Numbered from the stretch's first letter, positions 21,883 through 30,368 are shown. The stretch is DNA of 64,000 nt from Photorhabdus heterorhabditis (GCF_018448905.1 NZ_RCWA01000007.1:1-64000); one strand, 5' to 3'. Numbers and translations: made by a program. The notes: generated from the sequence alone by a model not told the origin.

Positions 21883-22710
21883 ATGGCAAGTTTATCTATA
21901 AAAAAAGAAGATAGTATAAAGGCTGCTCTTATTGATTGGTTAATAAAACGAGACGAAATAAATGATAATGCAGTATTAATCAATGAACTCCCTATTGCAA
22001 ACTTCAGTAGACGCGTTGATCTCGCGGTTGCAAATGGTAAACTCCATGCATATGAAATTAAAAGCGACTCTGACAGTCTAGCCAGACTTGAAGGACAAAT
22101 ATCCACATACAGACTCTACTTTGATAAAGTGACATTAGTTTGTGCACCAAAGTTTACTGAAAAAGCCTTATCAATTCTACCCATGGATATTGAAATATTA
22201 GAAATCAAGAAAAACAATAGTGGAGTAACTAACACTTTTATAAAAAAGAGACGCGGACGTACATGCAAAATTTCTGAAGATAGGTTTATTTTTTCCTTTG
22301 TCGAAAAAAAAGAAATCGTCAAATTTGTCAGAAAAAATGGTTATACATGTCATCCCTCTGAGATGAGAGAGAATATATATAATTTAACAAAAAACATCTC
22401 AATTGAGAAGAAAAGAAATTTCACAATAAATTATTTAAAGATAAAATATAAAATTTCTTTTGAAAATTTCATAAACAATAAGAATTCTAGTTCAACTTCT
22501 GCTGAAAATATTTCATTATTGAGCAATAATAAAATCAAAAGGAATCTTAATAAAGTTAACAAAGATGAAGAACTTAAACATATTGATATTTCAGTTTATC
22601 AAAAACCCATAAATTCCCATGCTATAGATATATCGAAAAATTTATCACTTATAGGTATTAAATCTCATACTCCTATCTATATTATTCCAAGAAAGAAAAT
22701 TGCCTCTTAA
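21883..22710 (+). CDS. PD-(D/E)XK nuclease-like, sce7726 family
   Basis: A 275-residue protein whose first 120 residues resemble the sce7726 family. Asp46 in RRVDLAV and the E58-I-K60 triad in AYEIKSDSDSLARLEGQ form a PD-(D/E)XK restriction-like core, followed by YRLYFDKVTLVCAPK. The C-terminal half is Lys/Asn/Ser-rich, low complexity and not recognised. ATG 21883 is preferred over TTG 21871; neither has a strong ribosome-binding site. Base composition is very AT-rich. It is convergent with a Beta_protein/sce7725-type gene, the known neighbour of this family in other bacteria. The function is unproven; a role in phage defence or DNA processing is inference. Confidence 0.7.
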   Translation: MASLSIKKEDSIKAALIDWLIKRDEINDNAVLINELPIANFSRRVDLAVANGKLHAYEIKSDSDSLARLEGQISTYRLYFDKVTLVCAPKFTEKALSILPMDIEILEIKKNNSGVTNTFIKKRRGRTCKISEDRFIFSFVEKKEIVKFVRKNGYTCHPSEMRENIYNLTKNISIEKKRNFTINYLKIKYKISFENFINNKNSSSTSAENISLLSNNKIKRNLNKVNKDEELKHIDISVYQKPINSHAIDISKNLSLIGIKSHTPIYIIPRKKIAS

Positions 22711-22720
22711 AGAGGCAATT
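22698..22720. terminator. Shared hairpin between the convergent sce7726/sce7725 genes
   Basis: AATTGCCTCTT (22698-22708), a single central A and AAGAGGCAATT (22710-22720) form a perfect inverted repeat that includes the sce7726 stop codon. On the minus strand it is followed by TTTCTTTCTT, so it should terminate the opposing gene in particular. Confidence 0.7.
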
Positions 22721-22744
22721 GCAAAAAATCATAGCAATATATTA

Positions 22745-23836
22745 CTATTCAACAGAATTATATTCATCAGTATCATCATCATTGATATGAGACAATACAC
22801 CATTTTCTATAAACCTAATCATTCTTTCTATATGTAAATTTACTCGTACCGAAATCCATTTAGATGGCGACTTAAAGCGATTCACATTACCTTCACTAAC
22901 AGATTTAATAATTTCTGTACCCCAAACCTCCAATGAATCATCCCATCCCTCATCTGTAACAATATCTTTTGCTGCTAATTGATATAGTTCATCTCTCTGA
23001 TCACTACCAGATCGACGCTCAAAACGCCAAACTCCTGGTGTAGGATAATCTATTCGCGCAACGAACTTCGCATAACTTCCTGGATAAAATTCTCCATGAA
23101 TACTTGCTGCATCACCATATAAAGCAATTTTTTCACCGCCTACTGCAAGATAGTTTTGCCACTCCAACATGCTAATAGCTCCACTTTCTTTACCATATTC
23201 AGCAAATGTACGTGGAAAACTGGTACCAGAACTAACGATTTCTATTCTAGGATCAATATTCCTAAGCATATTAATTCCTCTAATAGTTGCATCTAAACAT
23301 AGATCTTGACGAGAGCTATCTATTTGCCCAACATCCAATATAAATAATACATTACTTATATCATCAACTACTGATGCTGCCATTGTCGCAGCCAGTAACT
23401 CATGCGACTTTAACGGATTAATTTTAACTACAAACCTACCAAAATAAGATTCTAACTTCTCAAGCTGCTTGACATAATCCCGTTGCCCCAAATCCTTATG
23501 GAAAATCGCTGCGGGAATAATTTTATTATATTTTCCTTTCTGATTTTTTAAAAAATCAATCCAATTACTACAATGTTTATCAGATAAATACAATGAATCT
23601 GAATCGATACATTTCAAAACTGGATCATTTGATATTTCTATAATTGATTCATTATTAAAAGAATCAAACCATTTATCAATAGCTGAATCAGCATCCTGTC
23701 TACCTTTAAGCTTTGTCAGAGACACAACCGGTAAAAACTTACTTTTTGTTGACTCACCGATATTACTAACACCCTCTAACTCAGACTGTCTGGTTCTTAT
23801 AGATGGAAAATACCTATAGTCCGAAAATTTTTTCAT
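22745..23836 (-). CDS. Beta family (T4 beta-like, sce7725-type) protein
   Basis: A 363-residue protein resembling the Beta_protein/sce7725 family: N-terminal YFPSIRTRQSELEGV with P-loop-less TIM-barrel-like strands, then VVSLTKLKGR, central FILDVGQIDSS, and the late block YGDAASIHGEFYPGSYAKF and WRFERRSG. The biochemical activity is unknown; the family is named after a phage T4 protein. The start ATG 23836 has a good AAAAGGAG ribosome-binding site. It converges on the sce7726-type gene with a 34-nt gap and a shared hairpin. It is AT-rich compared with neighbours, consistent with horizontal acquisition. Confidence 0.7.
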   Translation of the reverse strand: MKKFSDYRYFPSIRTRQSELEGVSNIGESTKSKFLPVVSLTKLKGRQDADSAIDKWFDSFNNESIIEISNDPVLKCIDSDSLYLSDKHCSNWIDFLKNQKGKYNKIIPAAIFHKDLGQRDYVKQLEKLESYFGRFVVKINPLKSHELLAATMAASVVDDISNVLFILDVGQIDSSRQDLCLDATIRGINMLRNIDPRIEIVSSGTSFPRTFAEYGKESGAISMLEWQNYLAVGGEKIALYGDAASIHGEFYPGSYAKFVARIDYPTPGVWRFERRSGSDQRDELYQLAAKDIVTDEGWDDSLEVWGTEIIKSVSEGNVNRFKSPSKWISVRVNLHIERMIRFIENGVLSHINDDDTDEYNSVE

Positions 23837-24719
23837 GTTAGACTCCTTTTGGATATCGAATATTGATATTAAAAATCACCAAATCACATTATCCTCAAGA
23901 AAACTGAGGTGTTTATTTAATAAGATTAAGCTAATAAATAATTAATCTGTGCAAAATAATTCCTTCCTTTTATAATTCATGAAATATCATATTAAATTTC
24001 AATCAATTAATAATACATGAGAAAAACCAAATTATTGCACCTTTATGCAATTTATCAGGCAGAAAATATCTTAAGTGTAGTCATACCTAATGATTGCCAT
24101 TGTATTAACCACACTAAACATCTCAATCTCATAGAATATACCCGTCATCTTTCAAGTTGCTTCTTTGTTGGCTGCACTCTCTCACACCCGATCACATAGT
24201 TCTCTATGCTCCCGGGGATTCGCTCCCTTGCCGCCGCGATGCATCTTGAAATCCATAGGGTATATACATTGTTATCATCTCGAAAAAAAATCAATAAAAA
24301 AGAATTAACTTAAAGGAAAAAACCTCCTATCTTTTATCGCATTATTTTTCCAAATTTACTATGTTTTTATATCTATAAATTATTTCTTGCGATAAGAATC
24401 ACAAACATAGTAATTTTCACCTAATACAAAAGTAATCACATAGTTGAATTAATCATGATAAATTTAAAAACCCATTAATAGATAAATTAATATCATATAA
24501 ATTTTCAAAAGCAAATAATCCAATGCGTGAATACTTTAGGTTTCAACCGCTAAATATCGATTGAAAACATAGTAATATCTCTCTTACCTTTTTAGGTAAT
24601 ATATTTCACCACAACCCCCCACCTGAAGCGATCCACTCCCCCTTCTCCTTGAATACAACTTGTTATTTTCAAAAGGATAAATGACAATCAATAACATCTT
24701 TCAAGAGCTGGAGTAAATC
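23837..24719. other. AT-rich spacer between the accessory pair and fbaB
   Basis: 883 bp containing the promoter region of the Beta-family gene, one full ERIC (24137-24264) and the fbaB leader. I see no credible gene; a short open frame at 24017 ends within the ERIC and is rejected. Confidence 0.6.
24137..24264 (+). repeat. ERIC repeat, full length (about 128 bp)
   Basis: Begins TATACCCGTCATCTTTCAAG, has the conserved centre CTCCCGGGGATTCGCTCCC and ends GGGTATA. It is an imperfect palindrome like all copies listed here, and lies in the spacer between the island and fbaB. Confidence 0.95.
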
Positions 24720-25769
24720 ATGACTGATATCGCTAAGTTGTTAGGCAAAGATGCAGACAGTTTATTGCAACATCGTTGTAGTACCATTCCGAGTGAAAAT
24801 CTTTATCTGCCAGGCTCCGATTTTGTTGACCGAGTAATGATCGACAATAACCGGCCAAATACGGTTTTGCGTTCCATGCAAACACTGTTGAATCATGGTC
24901 GTCTCGCAGGCACTGGCTATTTATCTATTTTACCCGTGGATCAAGGCGTAGAACATTCTGCTGCCGCTTCTTTTGCCGCTAATCCACTCTATTTTGATCC
25001 GAAGAATATTGTTGAATTGGCTATTGAAGCAGGTTGTAACTGTGTGGCCTCTACTTATGGAGTGTTATCCTCAGTTTCCCGCCGTTATGCCCATAAGATC
25101 CCGTTTTTGGTTAAACTGAACCACAATGAAACATTGAGTTATCCTGCTCAATATGATCAGACTTTATATGCCAGTGTTGAACAGGCGTTTGAGATGGGTG
25201 CCGTAGCTGTTGGTGCAACGATTTACTTTGGCTCTGTCGAATCACGACGTCAAATTGAGGAAATTTCAGCAGCTTTTGAACGGGCACATGAACTAGGAAT
25301 GGTAACCGTCCTGTGGGCCTACCTGCGTAATTCTGCTTTCAAAAAAGAAGGGGTAGATTATCACGCTAGTGCAGATTTAACCGGCCAAGCTAACCACCTG
25401 GCAGCGACTATCGGCGCTGATATCGTTAAACAGAAGATGGCTGAAAATAACGGGGGATATACTGCTATTGGTTTTGGTCATACAGATAAACGTGTTTATG
25501 CCAATTTGACTACCGATCATCCAATCGATCTGGTCCGCTATCAGATAGCTAACTGCTACATGGGTCGTGCTGGCCTTATTAATTCAGGTGGAGCATCTGG
25601 TGATAATGATCTAAGTGATTCAGTTCGTACCGCAGTAATCAACAAACGCGCGGGCGGTATGGGATTAATCCTCGGTCGTAAGGCTTTCAAAAAATCTATG
25701 AAAGATGGCATTGAACTGATTAATGCCGTCCAAGATGTTTATCTGGATAATCAAGTCACAATAGCTTAA
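24720..25769 (+). CDS. fbaB: Class I fructose-bisphosphate aldolase
   Basis: Cleaves fructose 1,6-bisphosphate through a Schiff-base lysine (DhnA-type aldolase), mainly in gluconeogenic growth. The 349-residue protein aligns with E. coli FbaB throughout, including [16 protein letters not shown] near residue 62, [12 protein letters not shown] and the [11 protein letters not shown] segment near residue 235 that carries the probable catalytic Lys. The start is preceded by GAGCTGGAGTAAATC, with a GGAG Shine-Dalgarno. It is convergent with thiD. Monocistronic by layout. Confidence 0.95.
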   Translation: MTDIAKLLGKDADSLLQHRCSTIPSENLYLPGSDFVDRVMIDNNRPNTVLRSMQTLLNHGRLAGTGYLSILPVDQGVEHSAAASFAANPLYFDPKNIVELAIEAGCNCVASTYGVLSSVSRRYAHKIPFLVKLNHNETLSYPAQYDQTLYASVEQAFEMGAVAVGATIYFGSVESRRQIEEISAAFERAHELGMVTVLWAYLRNSAFKKEGVDYHASADLTGQANHLAATIGADIVKQKMAENNGGYTAIGFGHTDKRVYANLTTDHPIDLVRYQIANCYMGRAGLINSGGASGDNDLSDSVRTAVINKRAGGMGLILGRKAFKKSMKDGIELINAVQDVYLDNQVTIA

Positions 25770-25886
25770 TACAGCTTGTCGTCGATGATGGTGATAATGA
25801 ACAAGATGATCAAGGTGCTATAAATTCTAAGCCAGACGTCTTACTCGTTATCACCTTCTTACCAAACCATCATTCAGCAGCTACTC

Positions 25887-26684
25887 TCACCACCACTGAT
25901 GAAAATGATGTACCGGCCCAATTCCCTTTCCTACTTCAAGGGAATCTGCACGCTCTAACGCAGCCTGGAGATAAGATTTCGCTACAGGAAGCGTCGTCTG
26001 CCAGTCTGAATAACGTGGGCGCAAAGCAGCTAATGCAGCGGAGAGAGTACACCCTGTACCATGAGTGTGACGTGTGTTGATTCTAGGAGCAGTGAAACGC
26101 CATTCTCCATTACCCGTAAATAACCAGTCAGGACTTTCACAGTCTATAAGGTGACCGCCTTTAAGTAGAACCGCTTCACATCCCAACGATAACAATGCAC
26201 GCCCTTGCTTTTGCATCTCTGTTTCAGTTTTTGCAACTGAACATTTCAGCATAGTTGCAGCCTCTGGCAAGTTTGGCGTAATCAACGAAACCTTCGGTAA
26301 TAATTGCTCAACAACAGAAGAAACCGCCTCCGGTGCCAGAAGCGGATCTCCACTTTTCGCAACCATTACCGTATCCAGTACAATATAAGGGATTGAGTAA
26401 CGACTTATTGCATCTGCAACCACTGCAACATTAGCCGCATTAGATAACATGCCTATTTTGGCGCTATCGATTCTGATATCTGACAGCACAGATTCCAGTT
26501 GTGCAGCAACGAAAGCGGGATCTATGTTGTAGACAGACTGCACGCCACAAGTATTTTGTGCAACAAGAGCTGTCATTACTGTTGTGCCATAGGCCCCAAG
26601 TGCGGAGAAAGTTTTCAGATCAGCCTGAATACCAGCACCACAACTAGGATCAGTGCCAGCAATTGTCAGCGTATTGATTCTCAA
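25887..26684 (-). CDS. thiD: Hydroxymethylpyrimidine (phosphate) kinase
   Basis: Phosphorylates HMP and HMP-P in thiamine pyrophosphate synthesis. The ribokinase-fold protein of 265 residues carries the N-terminal substrate motif AGTDPSCGAGIQADLKTF, the central VMVAKSGDPLL and the C-terminal anion-hole motif HTHGTGCTLSAALAA. I place the start at TTG 26684 because GGAAGGAG lies 9 nt upstream; the frame also opens at TTG 26702, which is inside that Shine-Dalgarno. It is controlled by a TPP riboswitch immediately upstream. The usual partner thiM is not adjacent. Confidence 0.94.
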   Translation of the reverse strand: MRINTLTIAGTDPSCGAGIQADLKTFSALGAYGTTVMTALVAQNTCGVQSVYNIDPAFVAAQLESVLSDIRIDSAKIGMLSNAANVAVVADAISRYSIPYIVLDTVMVAKSGDPLLAPEAVSSVVEQLLPKVSLITPNLPEAATMLKCSVAKTETEMQKQGRALLSLGCEAVLLKGGHLIDCESPDWLFTGNGEWRFTAPRINTRHTHGTGCTLSAALAALRPRYSDWQTTLPVAKSYLQAALERADSLEVGKGIGPVHHFHQWW

Positions 26685-26742
26685 TATAATTACTCCTTCC
26701 AACCAGCAAAAGATAAAGCAGGTATCAGGAAGAAGGCACCAT

Positions 26743-26816
26743 GACTTCCCTACACTGGCATTATCCAGATCAGGTGTTACGGGTTCATCTCAGCTCAGTT
26801 AAAAGCGCCACGAGTC
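26743..26816 (-). promoter_or_regulatory. TPP riboswitch (THI element) of thiD
   Basis: On the minus strand the leader reads GACTCGTGGCGC, then the pyrimidine-binding CTGAGATGAACCC, then ACCTGATCTGGATAATGCCA and GTGTAGGGAAGTC. These are the P2/P3 and P4/P5 signatures of the thiamine pyrophosphate riboswitch. The element ends about 58 nt before the thiD start, so it probably controls translation or early termination of thiD. Confidence 0.96.
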
Positions 26817-26821
26817 AAAAC

Positions 26822-26852
26822 AAAAACACCCTATCAGATAACTAACAGGGTG
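26822..26852 (-). terminator. Terminator of the cspE transcript
   Basis: On the minus strand CACCCTGTTA and TGATAGGGTG form a stem followed by TTTTTGTTTTG. It lies between cspE and the thiD riboswitch and would separate the two units. Confidence 0.75.
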
Positions 26853-26937
26853 ATATCAGTATGTCATTGTTGCCAATAAACAATAAATCAAACAACAAAA
26901 TTTACTCTGTCAATCAAAAACGATCGACGAAAAGAAG

Positions 26938-27147
26938 TTATGCTGTGGTGACATTTGCCGCAGAAGGACCTTTCTGGCCATCTTGAATTTCAAACTCAAC
27001 CTTTTGACCTTCCGCCAGGGTCTTAAAACCATCGCTCTGAATAGCGCTAAAATGTACAAACACATCTTTGCTACCATCAGCTGGAGTAATAAAACCAAAA
27101 CCTTTAGATTCGTTGAACCACTTTACAGTACCAGTGATTTTTGCCAT
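26938..27147 (-). CDS. cspE: Cold-shock-like RNA chaperone CspE/CspC
   Basis: A 69-residue single cold-shock domain protein. RNP-1 (KGFGFI) and RNP-2 (VFVHF) motifs are intact, and the end [12 protein letters not shown] is typical of CspE/CspC. It binds single-stranded RNA/DNA and acts as a transcription antiterminator. I start at ATG 27147 ([19 protein letters not shown]); a longer frame to 27201 adds 18 unrelated residues. Placement next to pagP parallels the crcA(pagP)-cspE neighbourhood of E. coli, which favours CspE over CspC. Confidence 0.9.
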   Translation of the reverse strand: MAKITGTVKWFNESKGFGFITPADGSKDVFVHFSAIQSDGFKTLAEGQKVEFEIQDGQKGPSAANVTTA

Positions 27148-27227
27148 TTTAAGAATTTCCTTTGGATCACTTAATTCTAATTCGCCATTTTGGCGCAACA
27201 TAAAAACCAGAGCGAGTTACTGTTATT

Positions 27228-27266
27228 AACAGAACCATATAACAGAACTATATAACAGAACCGTAC
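27228..27266. repeat. Three tandem 13-bp repeats upstream of cspE
   Basis: AACAGAACCATAT, AACAGAACTATAT and AACAGAACCGTAC follow one another at 27228, 27241 and 27254. They lie about 80-120 bp upstream of the cspE start, in its promoter or 5' leader. The function is unknown. Confidence 0.7.
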
Positions 27267-27759
27267 CTCGTTTACCCGAACGATTTATCACATATTCTTA
27301 ATATGATGGCAAGCCATTTTTTATCAGCTATGGAGCTAACGCACATATTTAAAATTCTTAACAACAATTATTGTTTAACATAACTGCAAAAATTTGAAAA
27401 TCCAAGGTTATCCTAATTAGATTACAGTTTATCCACTCAACAAAACCGCAGATAACATAAATAATTTTAATTTATTTTGCCGATCTTATTATGAGAATTT
27501 TTATCTCTATGCTATGTCTATCTACGCTAACCTCCCCCTTTTGAGTGAAAAAAAATCAACACATCTCCAATATCCATCGGCTAAAATATGAGTATCAAAT
27601 ATAGCCATTTAATACATAGAACATCTTAATATTTATTTTTCGTTTAACTTTTATTAAGAATAGCAAGAGTAGAATTCCTGAATTTAGATGTTTGTCATAT
27701 TTTATATAACTCGAAGGAATCCCCAATTTATGTCGTCGGGGGGATTGGAGCAATAAATA
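27267..27759. other. Divergent regulatory region between cspE and pagP
   Basis: AT-rich and without a gene. A PhoP-box-like direct repeat CGTTTA-N5-TATTAA is at 27641-27657 (consensus TGTTTA-N5-TGTTTA; the second half is weak). Just before pagP, AATCCCC (27718-27724) can pair with GGGGATT (27740-27746). An 8-codon upstream frame starts at ATG 27730 and ends in TAA at 27754-27756. Confidence 0.4.
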
Positions 27760-28383
27760 ATGAAGTTTGATTTGACCACAGCTTATACCCTATCAGTAAC
27801 CCTTTTAGGCTCATCCGGGACAGTGCTTGCAACTACAGCAGATACCGCCAGTAAATCATCAACGATGACTACAGCCAACACATCAACTGGTTATAGCAAT
27901 CACCCAGATAGCTTGTGGGCAACATTCAACAATAATGTTGCCCTCACCTGGGATGCGCCCAACAATGAATTTTATCTTCCAGTAATTACCTGGCATAACA
28001 GATATACCTACGATAAAGAGAAGACCGATAAATATAATGAACGCCCCTGGGGTTTCGGTTATGGTAAATACCGCTATGACAGAGACAATGATTGGCATTC
28101 CCTCTACGCAATGGCTTTTATGGATTCTCATAACCGCCTGGAGCCCATTATTGGCTATGGATTTCAGAAAATGTGGATACCGGGTGATTTAGATGGGTTC
28201 CGACTGGGTGTTGGTTTTACTCTGAGTGTTACAGCTCGTCACGATTATTACTATGTCCCTATTCCACTCCCATTACCCCTGTTCTCTGTCGAATATGATC
28301 GACTATCATTTCAGGGAACATACATTCCGGGCACATATAATAATGGCAACGTATTCTTCGCCTGGTTACGCTGGCAATGGTAA
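27760..28383 (+). CDS. pagP: Lipid A palmitoyltransferase PagP
   Basis: Outer-membrane beta-barrel enzyme that moves palmitate from phospholipid to lipid A, giving resistance to cationic antimicrobial peptides. The mature region matches E. coli PagP: His79 in ITWHNRYTYDKEKT and Asp122-Ser123 in AMAFMDSHNRLEP correspond to the catalytic His33, Asp76 and Ser77. The C-terminal TYIPGTYNNGNVFFAWLRW is the last barrel strand. The protein has 207 residues against about 186, because a Ser/Thr-rich linker of about 20 residues sits between the signal peptide (cleavage after VLA near 24) and the barrel. A PhoPQ-regulated gene in relatives. Confidence 0.94.
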   Translation: MKFDLTTAYTLSVTLLGSSGTVLATTADTASKSSTMTTANTSTGYSNHPDSLWATFNNNVALTWDAPNNEFYLPVITWHNRYTYDKEKTDKYNERPWGFGYGKYRYDRDNDWHSLYAMAFMDSHNRLEPIIGYGFQKMWIPGDLDGFRLGVGFTLSVTARHDYYYVPIPLPLPLFSVEYDRLSFQGTYIPGTYNNGNVFFAWLRWQW

Positions 28384-28388
28384 CGTCA

Positions 28389-28420
28389 AAACACCAGACT
28401 ATTATATCAGTCTGGTGTTT
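28389..28420 (+). terminator. Terminator between pagP and the convergent permease gene
   Basis: AAACACCAGACT (28389-28400) pairs with AGTCTGGTGTTT (28409-28420), a perfect 12-bp stem with a TTT end, placed right after the pagP stop. Confidence 0.75.
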
Positions 28421-28444
28421 GATAGTGACAATCCGGGTATTACA

Positions 28445-29824
28445 TTATCCTTGGTTCATTGTTTTCAATCTATCCCGATGGGAACGAGATATCAGGAATC
28501 CAATCCATAAAACACTAATCCAGAATGGCATCAGAATGACTGAAATACGGATACTTTCTGTCATCAAAATAATGACAAGAATAAAGGCAAGGAAAACTAA
28601 ACACAAATAATTACTGAATGGATACCAGAATGCTTTAAACGATGGTTCTACACCCTCTTTAACTTTCTGTGCCCGAAATTTTAAATGAGCCATACAAATC
28701 ATGACCCAGTTAATAACCAGCGTTGTTACCACCAATGCCATTAGCAATTCAAGGGCTTTACCTGGCATCACATAGTTAATTAATACACCAATTGAGGTTA
28801 CTAACGCAGATATCACGATAGCCCTGATCGGAACTCCATTCCTATTAATTTTCGTTAAAATCTTAGGGGCATTACCTTGCTTTGCTAAACCATACAGCAT
28901 ACGGCTGTTACAATATACGCCGCTGTTATAAACAGACAATGCAGCAGTCAGAACAACAATATTCAGAATATTCGCCACCCAGAAACTATCCAGATTATGA
29001 AAAATCATCACAAATGGACTTTCACCTTCAACAACATAGTTCCACGGATAAAGCGACAGTAGAACAGTCAGAGAACCGATATAGAAAATCAGTATCCTAT
29101 ATACCACCTGGTTAGTTGCTTTAGGAATGCTGATTCGTGGGTTCTCTGCTTCAGCAGCTGTAACACCAACCAATTCCAGTCCACCAAAAGAGAACATAAG
29201 CACAGCCATTGCCATAATAAGACCAGAAGCCCCATTAGGCATAAAACCACCATATTGCCAAAGATTAGTGATACTGGCCTGTGGACCTCCATTACCACTG
29301 ACTAATAGATAAGCGCCAAAAATAATCATACAGATAATTGCAGCAACTTTAATAATTGCAAACCAAAATTCTGTTTCACCATATAATCGAACATTAATTA
29401 AATTTACGCTATTGATTAAAACAAAGAATACCATCGCAGATACCCAGGTCGGAATATCAGGCCACCAGTAATGAATATACATTCCCACAGCCGTTAATTC
29501 TGCCATTCCGACCAGAGTAAACATTACCCAGTAATTCCATCCCGATAAGAAACCGGGAAACTCTCCCCAATATTTATATGCAAAATGACTAAACGATCCA
29601 GCTACTGGTTCTTCAACAACCATCTCTCCCAGCTGACGCATAATCAAAAATGCGATAAAACCTGCAACCGAGTATCCTAAAAGTACGGAGGGACCTGCCA
29701 TTTTTATGGTTTGTGCAATACCGAGAAACAACCCAGTCCCGACAGCTCCCCCTAAGGCAATAAGCTGAATATGTCGGTTTTTTAAACCGCGTTTAAGTGT
29801 TGATTGCTGCGATTGTCCTGCCAT
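28445..29824 (-). CDS. pheP: Aromatic amino acid permease (PheP/AroP type)
   Basis: APC-superfamily proton symporter of 459 residues with 12 predicted helices. It has the signature start LKRGLKNRHIQLIALGGAVG and MRQLGEMVVEEPVAGSFSHF. Details such as GWNYWVMFTLVGMAELTA, NVRLYGETEFWFAIIK and SPFVMIFHNLDS are closer to phenylalanine permease PheP than to AroP. Start ATG 29824 follows an AGAGGA site; a frame opening six codons earlier has no better signal. The substrate between phenylalanine and general aromatic is inferred. Convergent with pagP. An ERIC cluster begins 60 bp upstream, in the promoter region. Confidence 0.85.
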   Translation of the reverse strand: MAGQSQQSTLKRGLKNRHIQLIALGGAVGTGLFLGIAQTIKMAGPSVLLGYSVAGFIAFLIMRQLGEMVVEEPVAGSFSHFAYKYWGEFPGFLSGWNYWVMFTLVGMAELTAVGMYIHYWWPDIPTWVSAMVFFVLINSVNLINVRLYGETEFWFAIIKVAAIICMIIFGAYLLVSGNGGPQASITNLWQYGGFMPNGASGLIMAMAVLMFSFGGLELVGVTAAEAENPRISIPKATNQVVYRILIFYIGSLTVLLSLYPWNYVVEGESPFVMIFHNLDSFWVANILNIVVLTAALSVYNSGVYCNSRMLYGLAKQGNAPKILTKINRNGVPIRAIVISALVTSIGVLINYVMPGKALELLMALVVTTLVINWVMICMAHLKFRAQKVKEGVEPSFKAFWYPFSNYLCLVFLAFILVIILMTESIRISVILMPFWISVLWIGFLISRSHRDRLKTMNQG

Positions 29825-29883
29825 CTTGTCCTCTTGCTGCAACTTTTATTTTGTTATGAGTGGGGAAACAACCGATTCCCATT

Positions 29884-30010
29884 TATACCTGTTATCTTTC
29901 AAGTTGCCTCTTTGTTGGCTGCACTCACTCACCCCGGTCACAGAGTTATCTATGCTCCCGGGGATTCGCTCCCTTGCCGTCGCGATGCATCTTGAAATCT
30001 ATTGGGTATA
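29884..30010 (+). repeat. ERIC repeat, first of a tandem/nested cluster
   Basis: Full-length copy from TATACCTGTTATCTTTCAAG to GGGTATA, with centre CTCCCGGGGATTCGCTCCC. Its final TA is shared with the first TA of the next ERIC, as expected if the second element inserted at that TA. Confidence 0.95.
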
Positions 30011-30259
30011 TACCTGTTATCTTTCAAGTTGCCTCTTTGTTGGCTGCACTCACTCACCCCGGTCACAGAGTTATCTATACCCTTCATCTTTCAAGCTGCT
30101 GCTTTGTTGGCTGCGTTCACTTACCCCAGTCACATAGTTATCTATGCTCCTAGGGATGCATTCACTTGCCGCCGCGCTGCAACTTGAAATCTATTGGGTA
30201 TATGCTCCCGGGATTCGCTCCCTTGCCGTCGCGATACATCTTGAAATCTATTGGGTATA
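30009..30259 (+). repeat. ERIC repeat split by another ERIC
   Basis: The left part (30009-30077) runs to GTTATCTA in the usual centre. The right part (30201-30259) resumes TATGCTCCCGGGATTCGCTC and ends GGGTATA. The two parts together make one normal ERIC with one G missing in the centre. The break falls exactly at a TA dinucleotide. Confidence 0.93.
30076..30202 (+). repeat. ERIC repeat inserted within an ERIC
   Basis: Complete element TATACCCTTCATCTTTCAAG to ATTGGGTATA. It differs in sequence from its host copy (AAGCTGCTGC and CTCCTAGGGATGCATTCAC), so it is not a simple local duplication. It is flanked by a repeated TA, the apparent target duplication. Confidence 0.93.
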
Positions 30260-30261
30260 TC

Positions 30262-30279
30262 TGCTTTGCTCAAAGCAGA
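30262..30279 (-). terminator. Small hairpin after mgrB
   Basis: CTGCTTTG and CAAAGCAG (about 30262-30279) form a short stem 90 nt downstream of the mgrB stop on the minus strand, next to the ERIC cluster. T-run support is weak. Confidence 0.35.
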
Positions 30280-30368
30280 TAAAATACTAGCCTTAAAAGG
30301 TGGATACTGAACATATATGTTAGCACAGATACAGCAAGGGAGAATGACTGATGAGTATCAACAACTAA

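Noticed and set aside
24017-24199. 60-codon frame upstream of fbaB
   Set aside because: Its second half is read from an ERIC repeat and there is no similarity to any protein I know.
29804-30187. Several overlapping frames with repeated Cys/Leu-rich peptides around 30 kb
   Set aside because: They are translations of the ERIC cluster; the same peptide pattern appears wherever an ERIC is read in that frame.
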